Source of the DNA: Crotalaria pallida
Taxonomy: Eukaryota > Streptophyta > Magnoliopsida > Fabales > Fabaceae
Direction: 5' to 3'
Assembly (NCBI GenBank): GCA_037953625.1
Contig: CM075655.1
Coordinates: 116,071,001 to 116,135,000, forward strand
DNA length: 64,000 nucleotides
Shown here: positions 44,328-55,636 of the stretch, in pieces
Position numbering within the stretch: the first letter of the stretch is position 1
Layout of the letters: each line of letters begins with the position of its first letter
Notes under the pieces: model-generated
The model's input: only the letters and a program-made list of their open reading frames with translations
Databases searched by the model: none
What the model was told of the DNA's origin: nothing
Position numbers and translations under genes: made by a program

Positions 44328-45382
44328 TAGCCTGTCTATATGATTTAGGCTTTCAGCCCAAATACATGTGTATCTTGTTACAAAAGTTATACTTTCCTGG
44401 AGCTGTATCCTCCTCCATTTAAAATTTTGCCAATTTTTTTGGATGTGAATTAACTACAGGGTTCATATATGGAAGACTGGATCATTCGAAGGGGATCCTT
44501 TAGAATAGTTTAGAAAACTATGCTAACATTCTTGTACTCTTGCATGCTATTTATTTATTGTTCACAGTTGAACTTTTTGCTTACCGGGTACCAAATCAGA
44601 ATATTTCTGTTGTTGTTCCCGCTGCTAAACCTGGGCTTTATTGTTTAAAGCTAGGTCTAGTTCTATGCCCCAGCATCTTAATAGAGTAAATATCATGAAG
44701 GCTTGTAGCCGGAAGGTTTTATTTGCTCATTGCTCAGAGTTTGTGTTTCATTGGGGTAGAGGTAGAGGCCACTTGAATTTTCTGTTTGCTGCTGACTAGT
44801 TTAAGGCTAAGCAACCATTTCTGCCAAGACACTATTATGTTTTATTTCTCCTGGTCAGTTCTAGATATGGTCATACCTAGCATTTTTCATTTCAATGATA
44901 CCTGAGCGGCTGAGCCAACTAGTTGGTATGGCGTACTTTAGTTTCATATGGTCCAGTAAACACCGAACTTGAGTGGCAGAACATGTATCATAATTGAGTT
45001 GGAACAGGTCCGTTCTTACATGAACATAAGGCATTTGCCTGATGTTTTTCTTAGGTTTAATCATTTTGATTAAAAAGTTTGGGTCGAGAATTAACTTATT
45101 GGATTCTACCTGCATATGATAAGTGTTTAAAAGTCCAACATTTGATTCTTCCCTGCAATGTTATTCACCACATCTTGACAATCAGTTTGACTCCAGTTAG
45201 TTGGAGATAACGGATATTGTTTTATATAGGATGAATTTATCATAAAAGTTATGCTGGAATAAAAGCACATCCTGTAGATAATATTTAACATAAGTATCTA
45301 GTCTTGAGATAAGTATACTATTAAGTAGTTGATAAATCTACCATACTCATTCAAATACTTGCTAATACTTATACAGTTATAC
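44328..45382. other. 3' flank of the GEM-like gene
   Basis: The first several hundred bases are likely 3' UTR and downstream DNA. The minus frame at 44861-45115 has no known domain. Confidence 0.45.
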
Positions 45383-45660
45383 TCCCTTCGTCCTAAACAA
45401 TAGTAAAAAAAATCTACTCCTTCCGTTAGTAAAAGTATGAAAAATCCATTAAAAAAAATATGAAAAATCAACAAAAATAAAGAAACATATTTTTAAAGCT
45501 TTGTCTTACAAATCGATTGATTACTAAAGCATAAATTTAATGCATGTTTTCTTAATTAATCAATCATAAAGTATCATATGCAGTTTTATTTTTTTTATTC
45601 ATCACTTTAACTTTAATTTGGGATTAACTTTTTTACTGACATTTTGAAACGGAGAAAGTA
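45383..45660. mobile_element. Stowaway-like MITE remnant(s)
   Basis: Two neighbouring left ends (CTCCCTTCGTCCTAAACAAT at 45383; CTCCTTCCGTTAGTAAAAG at 45418) and one right end (ATTTTGAAACGGAGAAAG near 45660) suggest two partly overlapping insertions. Non-coding. Confidence 0.6.
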
Positions 45661-46394
45661 GAAAAAACAATTGCCTCAAATTAATGTCACAATAATAATA
45701 AAAAATATTTAGAAATTGCATATTATGATTGTGATAATTTAACCAAAAAACACTTATTAAATGTAAAAAAAAAAGCTTTTATTCATGTCATTTTTTGTAC
45801 ATTGATTTTAAAGAATATATATGAGAATATATGATTAAGAAGTACATTGAATGGTATTATTGAAATTTGTGTTAAAAAATTGTTTTCTTATTTTTGTTGA
45901 CTATTAAAAAAAAATTATAGGACATTCAAAGTATAATTTAATACTTAATATACTCACATGTCAATAATAATAAAGGTTTCTCGAAGAATTATTGTATGGT
46001 GTATTAATGGTGTCAATTTCATCCAAACCGTTAATTTAGAATATTTTTATGTAAATTTTCTTAAAATATTTCAAATCAAAGGTTTGATGGGATTGAAACT
46101 ATTAATCTTGAATCATGCAATAATTTTTCGGATTTCTCTAGCATTGTGGTAATTTTGACATGATTTCATGAGCCAATGAAAGGTTGGCAATTTTCTATGG
46201 ACTTGTAATCCTCGACCTTTAAGTTGTAACTTGTAATGGACAACTTCCCTTCCTTTAACATTTTTCTTTTTAGAAAAAAGGACATGTCTTGGTTAAGCTC
46301 TTCATATCCCCATATCCACATTACGATATTATTTCAAAGTTTTTTGTTCTCCATTCTAAGGGATTAGCGCATAGCTTTTAATTTTTTGGTTAGA

Positions 46395-46431
<37 letters not shown>

Positions 46432-48480
46432 CACGGTCTCTAGCTATGTTGAAGGACATAATTGGTGCATATAACATATTTTGTACGAATTTATGGTTGA
46501 CATAAACAACTTCGTGCTGGGGTAATCAAGGATTATGAACTCTTTTTTTTTTTAATACGTTTTGCAAAAGGCCTTTAGAAAAAAAGTAGAAAGTTTTCTT
46601 TAATGTATTCCGTGTTTTATTAATATATAGTAATAATATAGAGTGCATATACATAAAAAAAAAAAAAAAATCATGCAAGAATGTCTACGTCCACCCCAAA
46701 TATAGAATGTCTTCACTGAAAATTCATACAAGATAACAAGAATAACCATAGTTACAAACCTAATTCATATTTATGAACCCAATAAAATTGATAACTATTG
46801 AAAGTACTTGACATTTAGTAAAAAAAAAAAAAAAAGAAAGTACTTGACATTTCTGATCCGCAAGTCTTACCACTCAGCTGTCTATTTATCACCCAATTGA
46901 TCTTTGTTATCTAAACAGCGGATGCCATACTCTAAACATGCCTTGCATTGAATTATCTGTATTATCAATGATTCTAAGGATTGAAAGTAACCTTACTTCA
47001 AAAAAAAAAAAAAAAAAAAAAAACCCTCAAATAAAGTCAGCAAGATGCATGAAGATAAATAAAAATATCATAATCCAATATTTTCTAAAAATGATTTAGT
47101 CTTTTCTCCCCTTGTTATCAGTGATTAGATTCTCTACACCAAAGACCTCATCATCAGAATTGCATAAAATCCAATGTCCTCTAATAGTCTAATGTTAGAT
47201 ATATAGGTCTTGTCATGAAGCTATATTTTTCTACAGTATGAATAATGGAGAACAGAGAGGCATGTCTCAAAAGTAAAACAAGCATTTCTTATTTTCCAAG
47301 AACTTGCAATTATCATAAAATCTTCCTTGAATTGAGTCCAAGGACATTGAAAGTGATCTTTTAGAACTGACTTTTAGATGCACCATTCGCCGTCAACTAT
47401 GATTGATTTATATTAATTAGTTCACAATGTCAAAAAGATGTTTTATTAAGAGGGAGACATGCATTAACTAAAAAGAATCCCACATTTTCTCTTAGTGGGT
47501 CAGGAATGAATCATTACAAATTTCTACTAACCCAATTCTTTTGTCATTTATTTATCCACCTACACGCTTGGCCGAACCTTCTTAGCACAAACCCTTTTGC
47601 TTAATAAATGAATAGTATTTGTACCTTATGGTAAGACATCATTTGCCATTCTCTGAAGTCTTTCCGATTTTAAAGTTGAAAAGTGTGGAAAAAAAGTAAA
47701 AACTCATCTAGGCTAATGTTTAGGGCCTGGCAGTGCCACTACTCAACTTAATGGCAACTTATGATCTTTGCAAGTTGGGGCATAATTGGGTCAAGGCCTA
47801 TAATACAGGTGGACCATCATCTACTATGGTCTTATATAGATTAATTCATAGGCCCGCAATGCATGGTTGCTAATGTTTTTTCTTCAATCCCATTTTTACT
47901 CTTTTGGCATCTAATTATGCTTTATACTATTATATATAGTGCTTTGCACTAATCATCTTAAGATTGTTATGATTATTGAGCCTGTAATGTCTTGATCAAG
48001 GAATCCAGTTAACTGTGCATAAAGCATGTTTAGATGACCCACTTATATCTTTCATTTGCACGCGGGAATGTCATTTCTTAAGATACTTTACAGTCCCATC
48101 TTTAAGTGAGATTAAAGCTGCAAGAAGGGGCAAAAAAAAAAAAGTGAAACCAAAGCAAAGCAATTATTTACCGGAAGCATGCAATTGTAACCAATTAAGC
48201 CTATAGCCAACTGCTTTAAACCAAAAATAGAAAGAAAATTGATCTTCAGCTCCAAGTTACTACAATATGGAATCAGCAGATAAAAAGTCAATTCATAATG
48301 AGCAGGGAAACTTTATATAGGTCAATGAATGGTTACCCTCTAACAATGTTGCTTTAGAATGGGGTGTAACCGTGGAAGCTAATAATGTTGTATAAATAAT
48401 TAGCATGTGTTACGTTGTAATTATGTTTTAGCATCTAACAACGCTTGCAATACTCTGGATTGTTGTCTTTTACAATAGGT
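45661..48480. other. Long AT-rich spacer with homopolymer runs
   Basis: Contains T33 at 46397-46429 and A-runs near 46656, 46820 and 46998-47023. The run/flank layout (for example AGTACTTGACATTT on both sides of the A15 run at 46820) suggests small slippage or retroposon scars. No gene was supported; the 63-codon frame at 48015 has no known domain. Confidence 0.45.
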
Positions 48481-48483
48481 TTT

Positions 48484-48645
48484 TTTTTTAAACCTTGGTA
48501 TCCGGTTCACTGGGTCGACTAATCCGCTCGAGGTTAAGGTTTTATTCCTCTCCCAACGTTGTTTTGGGGATCGAACCGTGATTCATCCTACCAAGTGCAG
48601 TCTCTGCCTCTCTGGCACCACTACACCAAGTCACCAACAATTATT
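48484..48645 (-). mobile_element. tRNA-derived SINE, group 3
   Basis: Minus-strand element. Head: TGACTTGGTGTAGTGGTGCC (box A), then CACGGTTCGATCCCC (box B); body AACGTTGGGAGAGGAATAAA and TCGAGCGGATTAGTCGACCC; end AACCGGATACCAAGG plus As (the T-run at 48480-48490). A fragment of the same body, inverted CTCCCAACGTTGTTGCCGG, lies near 17911-17930. Confidence 0.8.
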
Positions 48646-48789
48646 TATTAGCCGGTCAGTTCGAGCTATATGAATTAAAATTCAAAATAAGTCAGTTATC
48701 ATAAATGTGTTAGTATATCATCACCTCATTAAAATCATGAGTGAAGTTCGTTGAATTATATTACTTTTTTTAGTTTGTTCAATAAATTA

Positions 48790-49412
48790 CTATCTTATTT
48801 CCTCTGATCCTAAATGTAATTAAGTCACCTTTGTATAATAACTACTCCATAATTAAGAGAATTAATTAAAAATATTAGTATTTGTATTGAAAATAATACT
48901 AGCATTTGGTATATTTTTTAAAATTATTTCTAAAATTAATATTGTGATTTTAAAAAATGTTGAATAAAATAAGAATATTTGTGAGAAAAATAACTAATGT
49001 TATTCATTAGAAATTGGAATGATTTTACATTAAGAATAATTTTTTTTAAAAAAAAAAAACCTTATATTTATAACATGAGGGGTATCTTTATTCATATTTT
49101 AAGTTAATCAAAATCATTTTTGTTTGACATATGTTATTTCCTTCATTCTTGAATATAAGATCATTTTGAGATTTTTATTATCTTTATTTATAAGGCCTTG
49201 TACTAATAATTTTCAATGACAATTAATTATTTCTTTCCACAAAATATCCATATTGACTCAACACTTTTTAGATTTCTAATAAAATTTATAAGGATAATTT
49301 TGAAAAAAAAATATCAAATGTTCACATTTTCAATAATTTTAACTTGATTAATCAATTTTCTTAATAAGCGTGAAATTTATCAAAATGACTTTATATATAG
49401 AGATGGAGAGAG
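48790..49412. repeat. Two Stowaway-type MITE remnants
   Basis: About 48795-49070 and 49139-49412. Ends such as CCTTCATTCTTGAATATAAG and, at the right, TATATAGAGATGGAGAGAG plus shared interior blocks (AACACTTTTTAGATTTCTAAT) place them in the CTCCCTCC class, with diverged TIRs. Confidence 0.55.
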
Positions 49413-49559
49413 TAACTTTTTTTTTTTTGTTTTTGGCTTATATTTTTTTGGAGGATTTAGCATTAAACAATAACAAGGGAAACTCTTTTAAAAAGGAAAA
49501 AAAAATGTTTGGGGGAACACGATTTTTAAATCATACAACCTACGTAATGATTTAGTTGA

Positions 49560-50672
49560 TAGATAATTTATAAATAAATGCATTTACAGAAGCATTCTTG
49601 AAGCCAGGATATATACTGTGTCTCTTTCTATGTGGAACAGTATCATAGTGTTTTTATCGTACCACAAAAATGGCTACAAGCATTTAACCCGGTTTATTAT
49701 GGCATCAAAAAGTATGCAATTACACTATTCCATAAATCATTGCTCTTCTTCACAAAGTTCTAACGTTAAATAATTATCTGCTTTGCTTCCCTGTCAATCT
49801 AACAAGCTCATGGGTAAGTGAATGTCGGTGCACTCTATATGAACCTAACCTCTTATACGTAGGCCATTATAAGTCTTATGTTTTAGACTCAGTTTGTGTC
49901 TAACTAGTTATCATTTCTGGGCCCTTGAAATATATATTTTTCTAATCAAGAGCACTTTTGAGTGTAACGTTAACCTAATATCAATATGTTCTTACTGCCC
50001 TCTTAATTCTTTTAATTGAATTAGGTGGAGGATGATAGCAACCTGGGGTGGATGCATGTTCTTACTGCCCTCGATTCCCGTTTTTTTCTCTCGATGTCTG
50101 GGGGTTGATTTGGGGTCGCTAATCAAATGAACCACACTCTTTTTTATAGGTGAAGTTTTTTTTGTTTGTTTTTTTAGGGAAGGGAAATTAAATCAGTTAA
50201 ATGGTGGCGCTTATAATCTAAACCAGATCTTCTGTCCCAAACAAACTCTTAAGACTTAATACTAGACCATATAAACTACATCCACTTATTATTTTAGAAG
50301 AATTATTAGTTAATGCTGAATTATTACGTCATACGTCATCTATACCAATAGAAAAATGAGATATATCAAAACTAAATTAAAAAGTAAAATAGATAAAATG
50401 AAAAATATTTTTTTTTATTATGTGTTGTTTTTTTTATTGATCTGAATCATGCATAATATGATAATTCAGGCTAATAACTTCTTGTTATTTCTTAGGTATA
50501 TATACGAAGAGATATTTTAAAGATTAAAATATCTTTTATAAATTCTAAAATCTAAATTTGCACTGCAGAAAAACTTTAATTAGCGAAAAAAATTTCACTC
50601 GTAAATTTATTTATGAATGACTTTGCCCGAAAAGTTCAAGTTTCATTGATAACAGGCCCTTCACCTATTAAA
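49560..50672. other. AT-rich spacer
   Basis: The words TGTTCTTACTGCCCTC occur twice, at about 49986 and 50056, with GATTCCCGTT-like neighbours; otherwise no gene or border. Confidence 0.4.
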
Positions 50673-50685
50673 ATGCTAGTATCAT

Positions 50686-51015
50686 TTTTTTTTCACACCA
50701 AGGATATATCCTCGAGTCGATAGCGAAAACTAATCCCCTTCAAGGCGTAAAGATCATCGAAATGAGTTTTGTCTCTATCAACAGAGCATTTTCATGTCCA
50801 CGGCCGTGATCGAACCCCTAACACAGTCATCTACCAACTGTACCAGGCTTTGTTGGTTTTTTGTTTTTTAATAGCAAAATAAAAATTATATTAATCAAGA
50901 GCAACCAAGCATCAAAGTACAAGCCAATGACCCCACCTTCTATGAAGGGTTTGTCAAAGAGTACCCTATCATGTGCTCAAAGATGCCCACCAAAAAAATA
51001 CTAGGCTTTGTTGGT
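50686..51015 (-). mobile_element. SINE group 1, copy b, interrupted by a LINE end
   Basis: Minus-strand copy of the SINE at 33252-33447 (shared: CCTTCAAGGCGTAAAGATCATCG, GATCGAACCCC, GGCTTTGTTGGT, all inverted). The outer TSD is ATGCTAGTATCAT (50673-50685) and ATGCTAATAACAT (51016-51028), 11 of 13 alike. Near its 5' end it is split by the insertion at 50858-50998. Confidence 0.9.
50858..50998 (-). mobile_element. LINE family B 3' end inserted in the SINE
   Basis: A 141-bp minus-strand piece that starts (forward) with a T-run and carries the family-B tail. It is flanked by a 17-bp TSD with one change, TACCAGGCTTTGTTGGT (50841-50857) and TACTAGGCTTTGTTGGT (50999-51015), which is SINE sequence. 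On the minus strand it reads AHDRVLFDKPFIEGG, matching the other family-B copies. It is an extreme 5' truncation. Confidence 0.9.
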
Positions 51016-51609
51016 ATGCTAATAACATTTAATCGTGATGATATTTTTGGGATCGAACATATCCTATAAAGAAAATATATAAACAGTTTTTTTTTTTCAT
51101 CTAAAAATTTAAATCAATTCTAACTAAGCTTAAAATATATATAAGTTTAGTCGGTATATATTGAAAATATAAAATGTGTTTTACACACCCTAAATTATGA
51201 TTGATTATTCTTGTTTACATATGGCATGGATGGACTCAACTCATTGAGTGATTATTTTAATGAATTAAATTTGTACTTTTTATGTTTCCAAAGATAATAA
51301 ATATTTTTTTTTTGAAACTAAGATAATAAATATTTGAAAAGTAAAAATAAATTAGAGAGATATATATTTAATATTTTGTTTATTACATCAATAAATTATT
51401 AAACAATTAATTTAATATATTTTATATTGATCAACCTATTATATATAATTATAAATTTACAAATTTTTAAAATTTTTTTATTATTAAAACTTTATTTGAA
51501 ATAAAATTTTTTGCTTACTTTTACTATTTTCGTGAAACAAAGAGAGTACTATTAAACTTATTTTGTTGTAGCTAATCATATTATTTTGATATATAGAGTA
51601 TCACAAATT

Positions 51610-51723
51610 TTTTTTTAACAGCAAAAGCAAAAATCAATAGAACAAGACAAAAAAAAGGAGCACAAGGGTACTCCCATCCCATCAAACTACAATTGTTTTA
51701 AACACTCTAGAGGATTTAACAAG
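51610..51723 (-). mobile_element. LINE family B 3' end, second short copy
   Basis: 114 bp. A forward T-run then AACAGCAAAAGC; on the minus strand it ends TTTTGCTTTTGCTGTTAAAA. Perfect 14-bp TSD GAGTATCACAAATT (51596-51609 and 51724-51737). Only 3' UTR-like sequence is present. Confidence 0.88.
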
Positions 51724-51737
51724 GAGTATCACAAATT

Positions 51738-52640
51738 GTAAGAAGAAAAATTTCATCCCTTAACACATAAAACAATGATGATGAGGAAATCTTAGAAGTT
51801 ATTATAAATAAAAGGAGGCGGAATCGAGATATATAAGTAAATATTTTATATTTAATTTAAAGGACATGATTGATGATGCAATTGTCATAGACTTACACAT
51901 GATCATGGTGCAGTGAGGGATGGGTTAGGCTATCGATTACCAGCAAGAAATGGTGAATAGTCATTGGAGGGGAATATCTTCTATTTAGGTGCAAGCTTGA
52001 TGCAAGTGGAGTAAGCATTTGACATTGTCAGCCCAAATATAGCAGCATATTGTTTTCTTTAGAGTTTAGTCTTTAGCAAGACATCAAATGCCCTCTCAAA
52101 ACAAAAGCAACAAACAAACTAACATAGAAAAGAGAGAGGGCCACGTTTTCTCCATCTGTAGTACACCTGCCTACACATCCCACTTAATATACATACACTT
52201 GTTCTTCCACTACACGCCCCTCCCATAAGCACATATTGAATATATGTTACCATAATACTATACTATATGAAAAAAAAAAATTCACTCTGATTCATATTAT
52301 AAGCACCTTTTTTGAGACAAAAAAGGTGCTTATAATATGTACTAGAGGAAGTACTATATATTTTTGAACTAATTTCTTATTTCATCTGCCGTACGTGCCC
52401 CCTTTGCTTGAAAAGCTCGTTTTATTGGTATTGTTCTTACTCCTTCTCTCCGCTTTGTACTACAAATTGTTTTTTGTTACATGCATGCTAGGATGGTGAA
52501 AAGAGTGGAGAAAATGTTGCACATGGACATATATACGGGGAGATGCCAAACAGAATCAATAACAAAAAGCATCGATATATCAGCAGAGTATTGGAGTAGG
52601 GTTTGAACTTTTAACAATGTAGTAAAGGAAGAGCCTTTAT
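51738..52640. other. Spacer, no gene found
   Basis: Moderately mixed composition. A short hairpin CACCTTTTTTGAGACAAAAAAGGTG with MITE-like flanks (ATTATAAGCACC / GGTGCTTATAATAT) lies at 52290-52342, possibly the ends of a deleted Stowaway-type MITE. Nothing else. Confidence 0.45.
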
Positions 52641-52644
52641 CCTT

Positions 52645-52840
52645 AATTATATTTTTGGGTGAACCAACTATGGATATCCGTATAACTGGGTGACTAATAC
52701 ATTTCGCATATCGATTAAGCCTTTACGAGAGTGGTGTTCTCACCGAGGCACTCTCCATTCATATGAGTCAAGATCGAACCTGTGATCACATATTTAAGGG
52801 AAACAGACCTCGTCCATCTGTATCAGCCTCCATTAATTCA
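52645..52840 (-). mobile_element. tRNA-derived SINE, further group
   Basis: Minus-strand element. Box A-like ACAGATGGACGAGGTC, box B CAGGTTCGATCTTG, body GAGAGTGCCTCGGTGAGAAC and TTAGTCACCCAGTTATACGG, end TTGGTTCACCCAAAAATA. Flanking CTTAATTATA / CATTAATTCAT are only loosely alike. Confidence 0.7.
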
Positions 52841-52854
52841 TTCATAAAAGTGTT

Positions 52855-53165
52855 AATAGTCTCCTATAAAAAAAATGTTACTTTTGGTCCTCAAAAATTA
52901 TAGTGATCATCAATTTAGTCATCAAAATGTTTTTGACATCAATTTTGTCCTGCAAAGAATAATATGACATCACATTGGTTCTTTTAAAAACTTATTTGAT
53001 GTCCATATAAATCTTTCGGATCAAAATTTACAATTTCATGATGTGATCTTGATTTTTGGAAAACTAAATCGATGTCAAAAATTTATTGGGGATTAAATTA
53101 TTGACTATCGTATTTTTAGAGATCAAAATGATTATTAACTCTATGAATATACTTATGCCTAATGT
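52855..53165. repeat. Foldback of the 'TTTTGGTCC' class
   Basis: The left arm, with ACTTTTGGTCCTCAAAAATT, GATCATCAATTTAGTC and TTTTTGACATCAATTTTGTCC, is mirrored at 53030-53150 (AACTAAATCGATGTCAAAAA, TTTTTAGAGATCAAAATG). Same general type as the inner element of GEM intron 2. Borders approximate. Confidence 0.6.
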
Positions 53166-53169
53166 CTAA

Positions 53170-55095
53170 TGTGAAGGCAAATTAATGGTGGTGGATTATG
53201 GCCAAGTATATATTAAGAAGTTCATAACCCCCGGTTCTCTATTGTGAATTGTGCATTAAGGAAAAAGAAATTCGAAAAAAACTTACATTGAGAATATTGA
53301 ATAGGGAACAAAAACAACATTAATTGCATCTTCGCCTGAGACTAATTAGTGTCTAATGTTCACTAGATTTGCATTCTTTGTCTCGTACAAGAATATTTCT
53401 TTTCATTGTATATTTCATTCTGTTTTATTTTTAAGTTACGTTTAAATAGATAACTCAAGTATATTTTCTGAAATTTTAAAAAATATTTATTTATTACAAT
53501 TTTATTTTTGATAACTTTTATTGAAAATTTTATGATATATTATTTTCCACTAATGAATAAAATAAAATGAAAAAAGTGAATATTTTTTTAAAAATATAAT
53601 AATTTATAAATAAAAGTTAAAAAATTCTTCTGAAAATGCCACTTATAAGTTAGACGGGGGAGAGAGTATAAAACTTCCCACTGATATTCACTTTCACTTG
53701 CATGATACAAAAACAAAATAGTAAGTTGGTAAATATACGAGAAAAACCTGTTAACAATTGTTATTTTTACACTGTATGTAACCTTTTTCTCTGTTAAAAT
53801 CTTTTGCTTTTCCTTTATTTATTTTCTCTGTTAGAAGTTTTTTTTGGTTATATGAGATAGTGTTAGGTGTCAGCTGGCGGGAAACCGCAGAAACAACAAA
53901 CAAGCGAAGGCAAGGCAGAATGAGAAACATACAATACAAGCAAGTTTTGTTGTGTACTCCTTCCCTCACGACACAGTGTCTGATTCTGTCATCACCAACC
54001 ATTACCATTTACCAACCATATATATATATATCACGACGCCACCCATTCTTTCTCTATCTTCACTCTTCTCTCTCTCACACAGAAAATATAGCTAGCTAGC
54101 GTTTATAACGTTACGGAGTGGAATTGAGATTGAGGTTGAGGTTTGAGAGAGAGAGAGAGAGAGAATTGCGGGTTAAAGGAAAGTGGATAGTGACAGGACG
54201 AGAAAAAGAATGGGACGACCGTGATTTCCATTTCTATATTCCTTTGCAGCTTTTTCTCTCTCCTCTTGCACAGTCTCACGTAGTACTACACTACTAGCTA
54301 GCTTGTACTGTATAACACTAACACACATACTCCATCTCCATCCCATATTTAACGTATACACCCAAAACTACTGTGGCCCCCACCATCCTTCATTCTTGCA
54401 TCCACATACATACATGATACATTACATGCAGCCAGGTTTAATTTCCAAGTTAAACTTGTGATGCTGGATAGTAGTAACCTTTGTTTACGATGATAATCAC
54501 GAGTTCGGAGACATCATGTACATGACTGTTTTATGATCTTGTCATCACGCAAACATAAGTCGCTCGGACCGATTTTTTTTTAGTGGCACAAGACAAGGGT
54601 GTGTATATCAATTTTGGAAATGACGTGGTTCAATGTCAAGGGTTGGATTAAAATATTTTAATCGATTAATAGAAAATTGATGTAAAAAGAGTACGTGATT
54701 AAGATATACTACTACTGTACTAGGTAAGATAATCGTGTTAAATACTATTTTAAAATTTAATATATTTAGTGTTAAAGAAAAGATTAAAATAAATTTAAAT
54801 TCTGAAGGTAGCACTGATAAACGACAAAGAGGTTGAGTACTGAGTCTGTATGCGTGTGTCAGAACGTCCCGTCGGATGTCCATCCATCCGTTTTGGCTGT
54901 TTTTGGAGCATCACATGATGAGCTCCATCTCCTACCTCTCCAATGCCAGAAACTTCTAACCTCTAAACCTTCACTTTTTTTTTTTTTTTTTTTTTTTTGG
55001 TGAATTTAACTTTTTCATCCTTTGTTTCCTTTCCCGATCTTCTTAACCAATGTCTTCATTATTTAATTTTATCACAAGTTTTTATTATCTTACTA
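53170..55095. other. Intergenic region with transcript-like tract, no gene assigned
   Basis: 53850-54420 is less AT-rich, with CTCTCTCTCACACAG, a (GA)8 run at 54147-54165 and pyrimidine tracts like plant leader sequences, but no ORF with a known domain and no known miRNA sequence was recognised. A T28-like run lies at 54971-54998. The small frames here are unsupported. Confidence 0.4.
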
Positions 55096-55105
55096 TTATT
55101 TAAAA

Positions 55106-55626
55106 GACTTATTTATGGTTTTAGTGCCTGAAAGTTGGGGTGTTTTAATTTTGGTCCTTATAAGTTTTTTTGACCTTGACTCATCCTTAATTATTTTAAA
55201 ATTTTGGTTTTAATCCATGCCGTTATGAAAAATTCGTTATTTGCGAATGTGGCTAACCAAACACCACATCAACATACACGTATGCAAGTATTGTGTGTCA
55301 CCGGTACGATGACGTGGATGATCCGGATATATATAAACAAAAGGGCCAAAGCCCAATCCACAAACACATTTGGGTTCGGCTTTGGCCCTTTTGCTCTTAC
55401 GGATCTGGATCATCAACGTCGTCCTACCGGTGACACACAATACTTGCACACGTGTATGCTGATGTCGAGTTTCGTTAGCCACATTTACAAATAACGGATT
55501 TTTCCTAACGACATGGACTAAAACCAAATTTTTAAAACAATTAAGGATGAGTCAAGGTCAAAAAAAACTTCTAGGTACCAAAATCAAAACACCCATAACT
55601 TTCAGGGACTAAAGACATATATAAGT
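55106..55626. mobile_element. 521-bp Mutator-like foldback with mirrored ORFs
   Basis: Flanked by a 10-bp TSD TTATTTAAAA (55096-55105 and 55627-55636). Almost the whole length is one inverted repeat: outer TTTAGTGCCTGAAAGTT / TTTAGTCCCTGAAAGTT, then TGACCTTGACTCATCCTTAA, ACACAATACTTGCACACG-type and GGGCCAAAGCC motifs on both arms. Open frames of 96 codons on each strand (55204-55494 plus; 55237-55527 minus) encode near-identical peptides because the arms match. They are a by-product of symmetry, not an evident gene. Confidence 0.88.
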
Positions 55627-55636
55627 TTATTTAAAA

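Noticed and set aside
52395..52425. Sequence on the minus strand faintly like miR164 (AAGCAAAGGGGGCACGTACG)
   Set aside because: Too many differences and no star strand or hairpin partner nearby.
53850..54420. Possible microRNA or non-coding RNA gene
   Set aside because: No known mature miRNA sequence and no convincing long stem was seen; the region stays unassigned.
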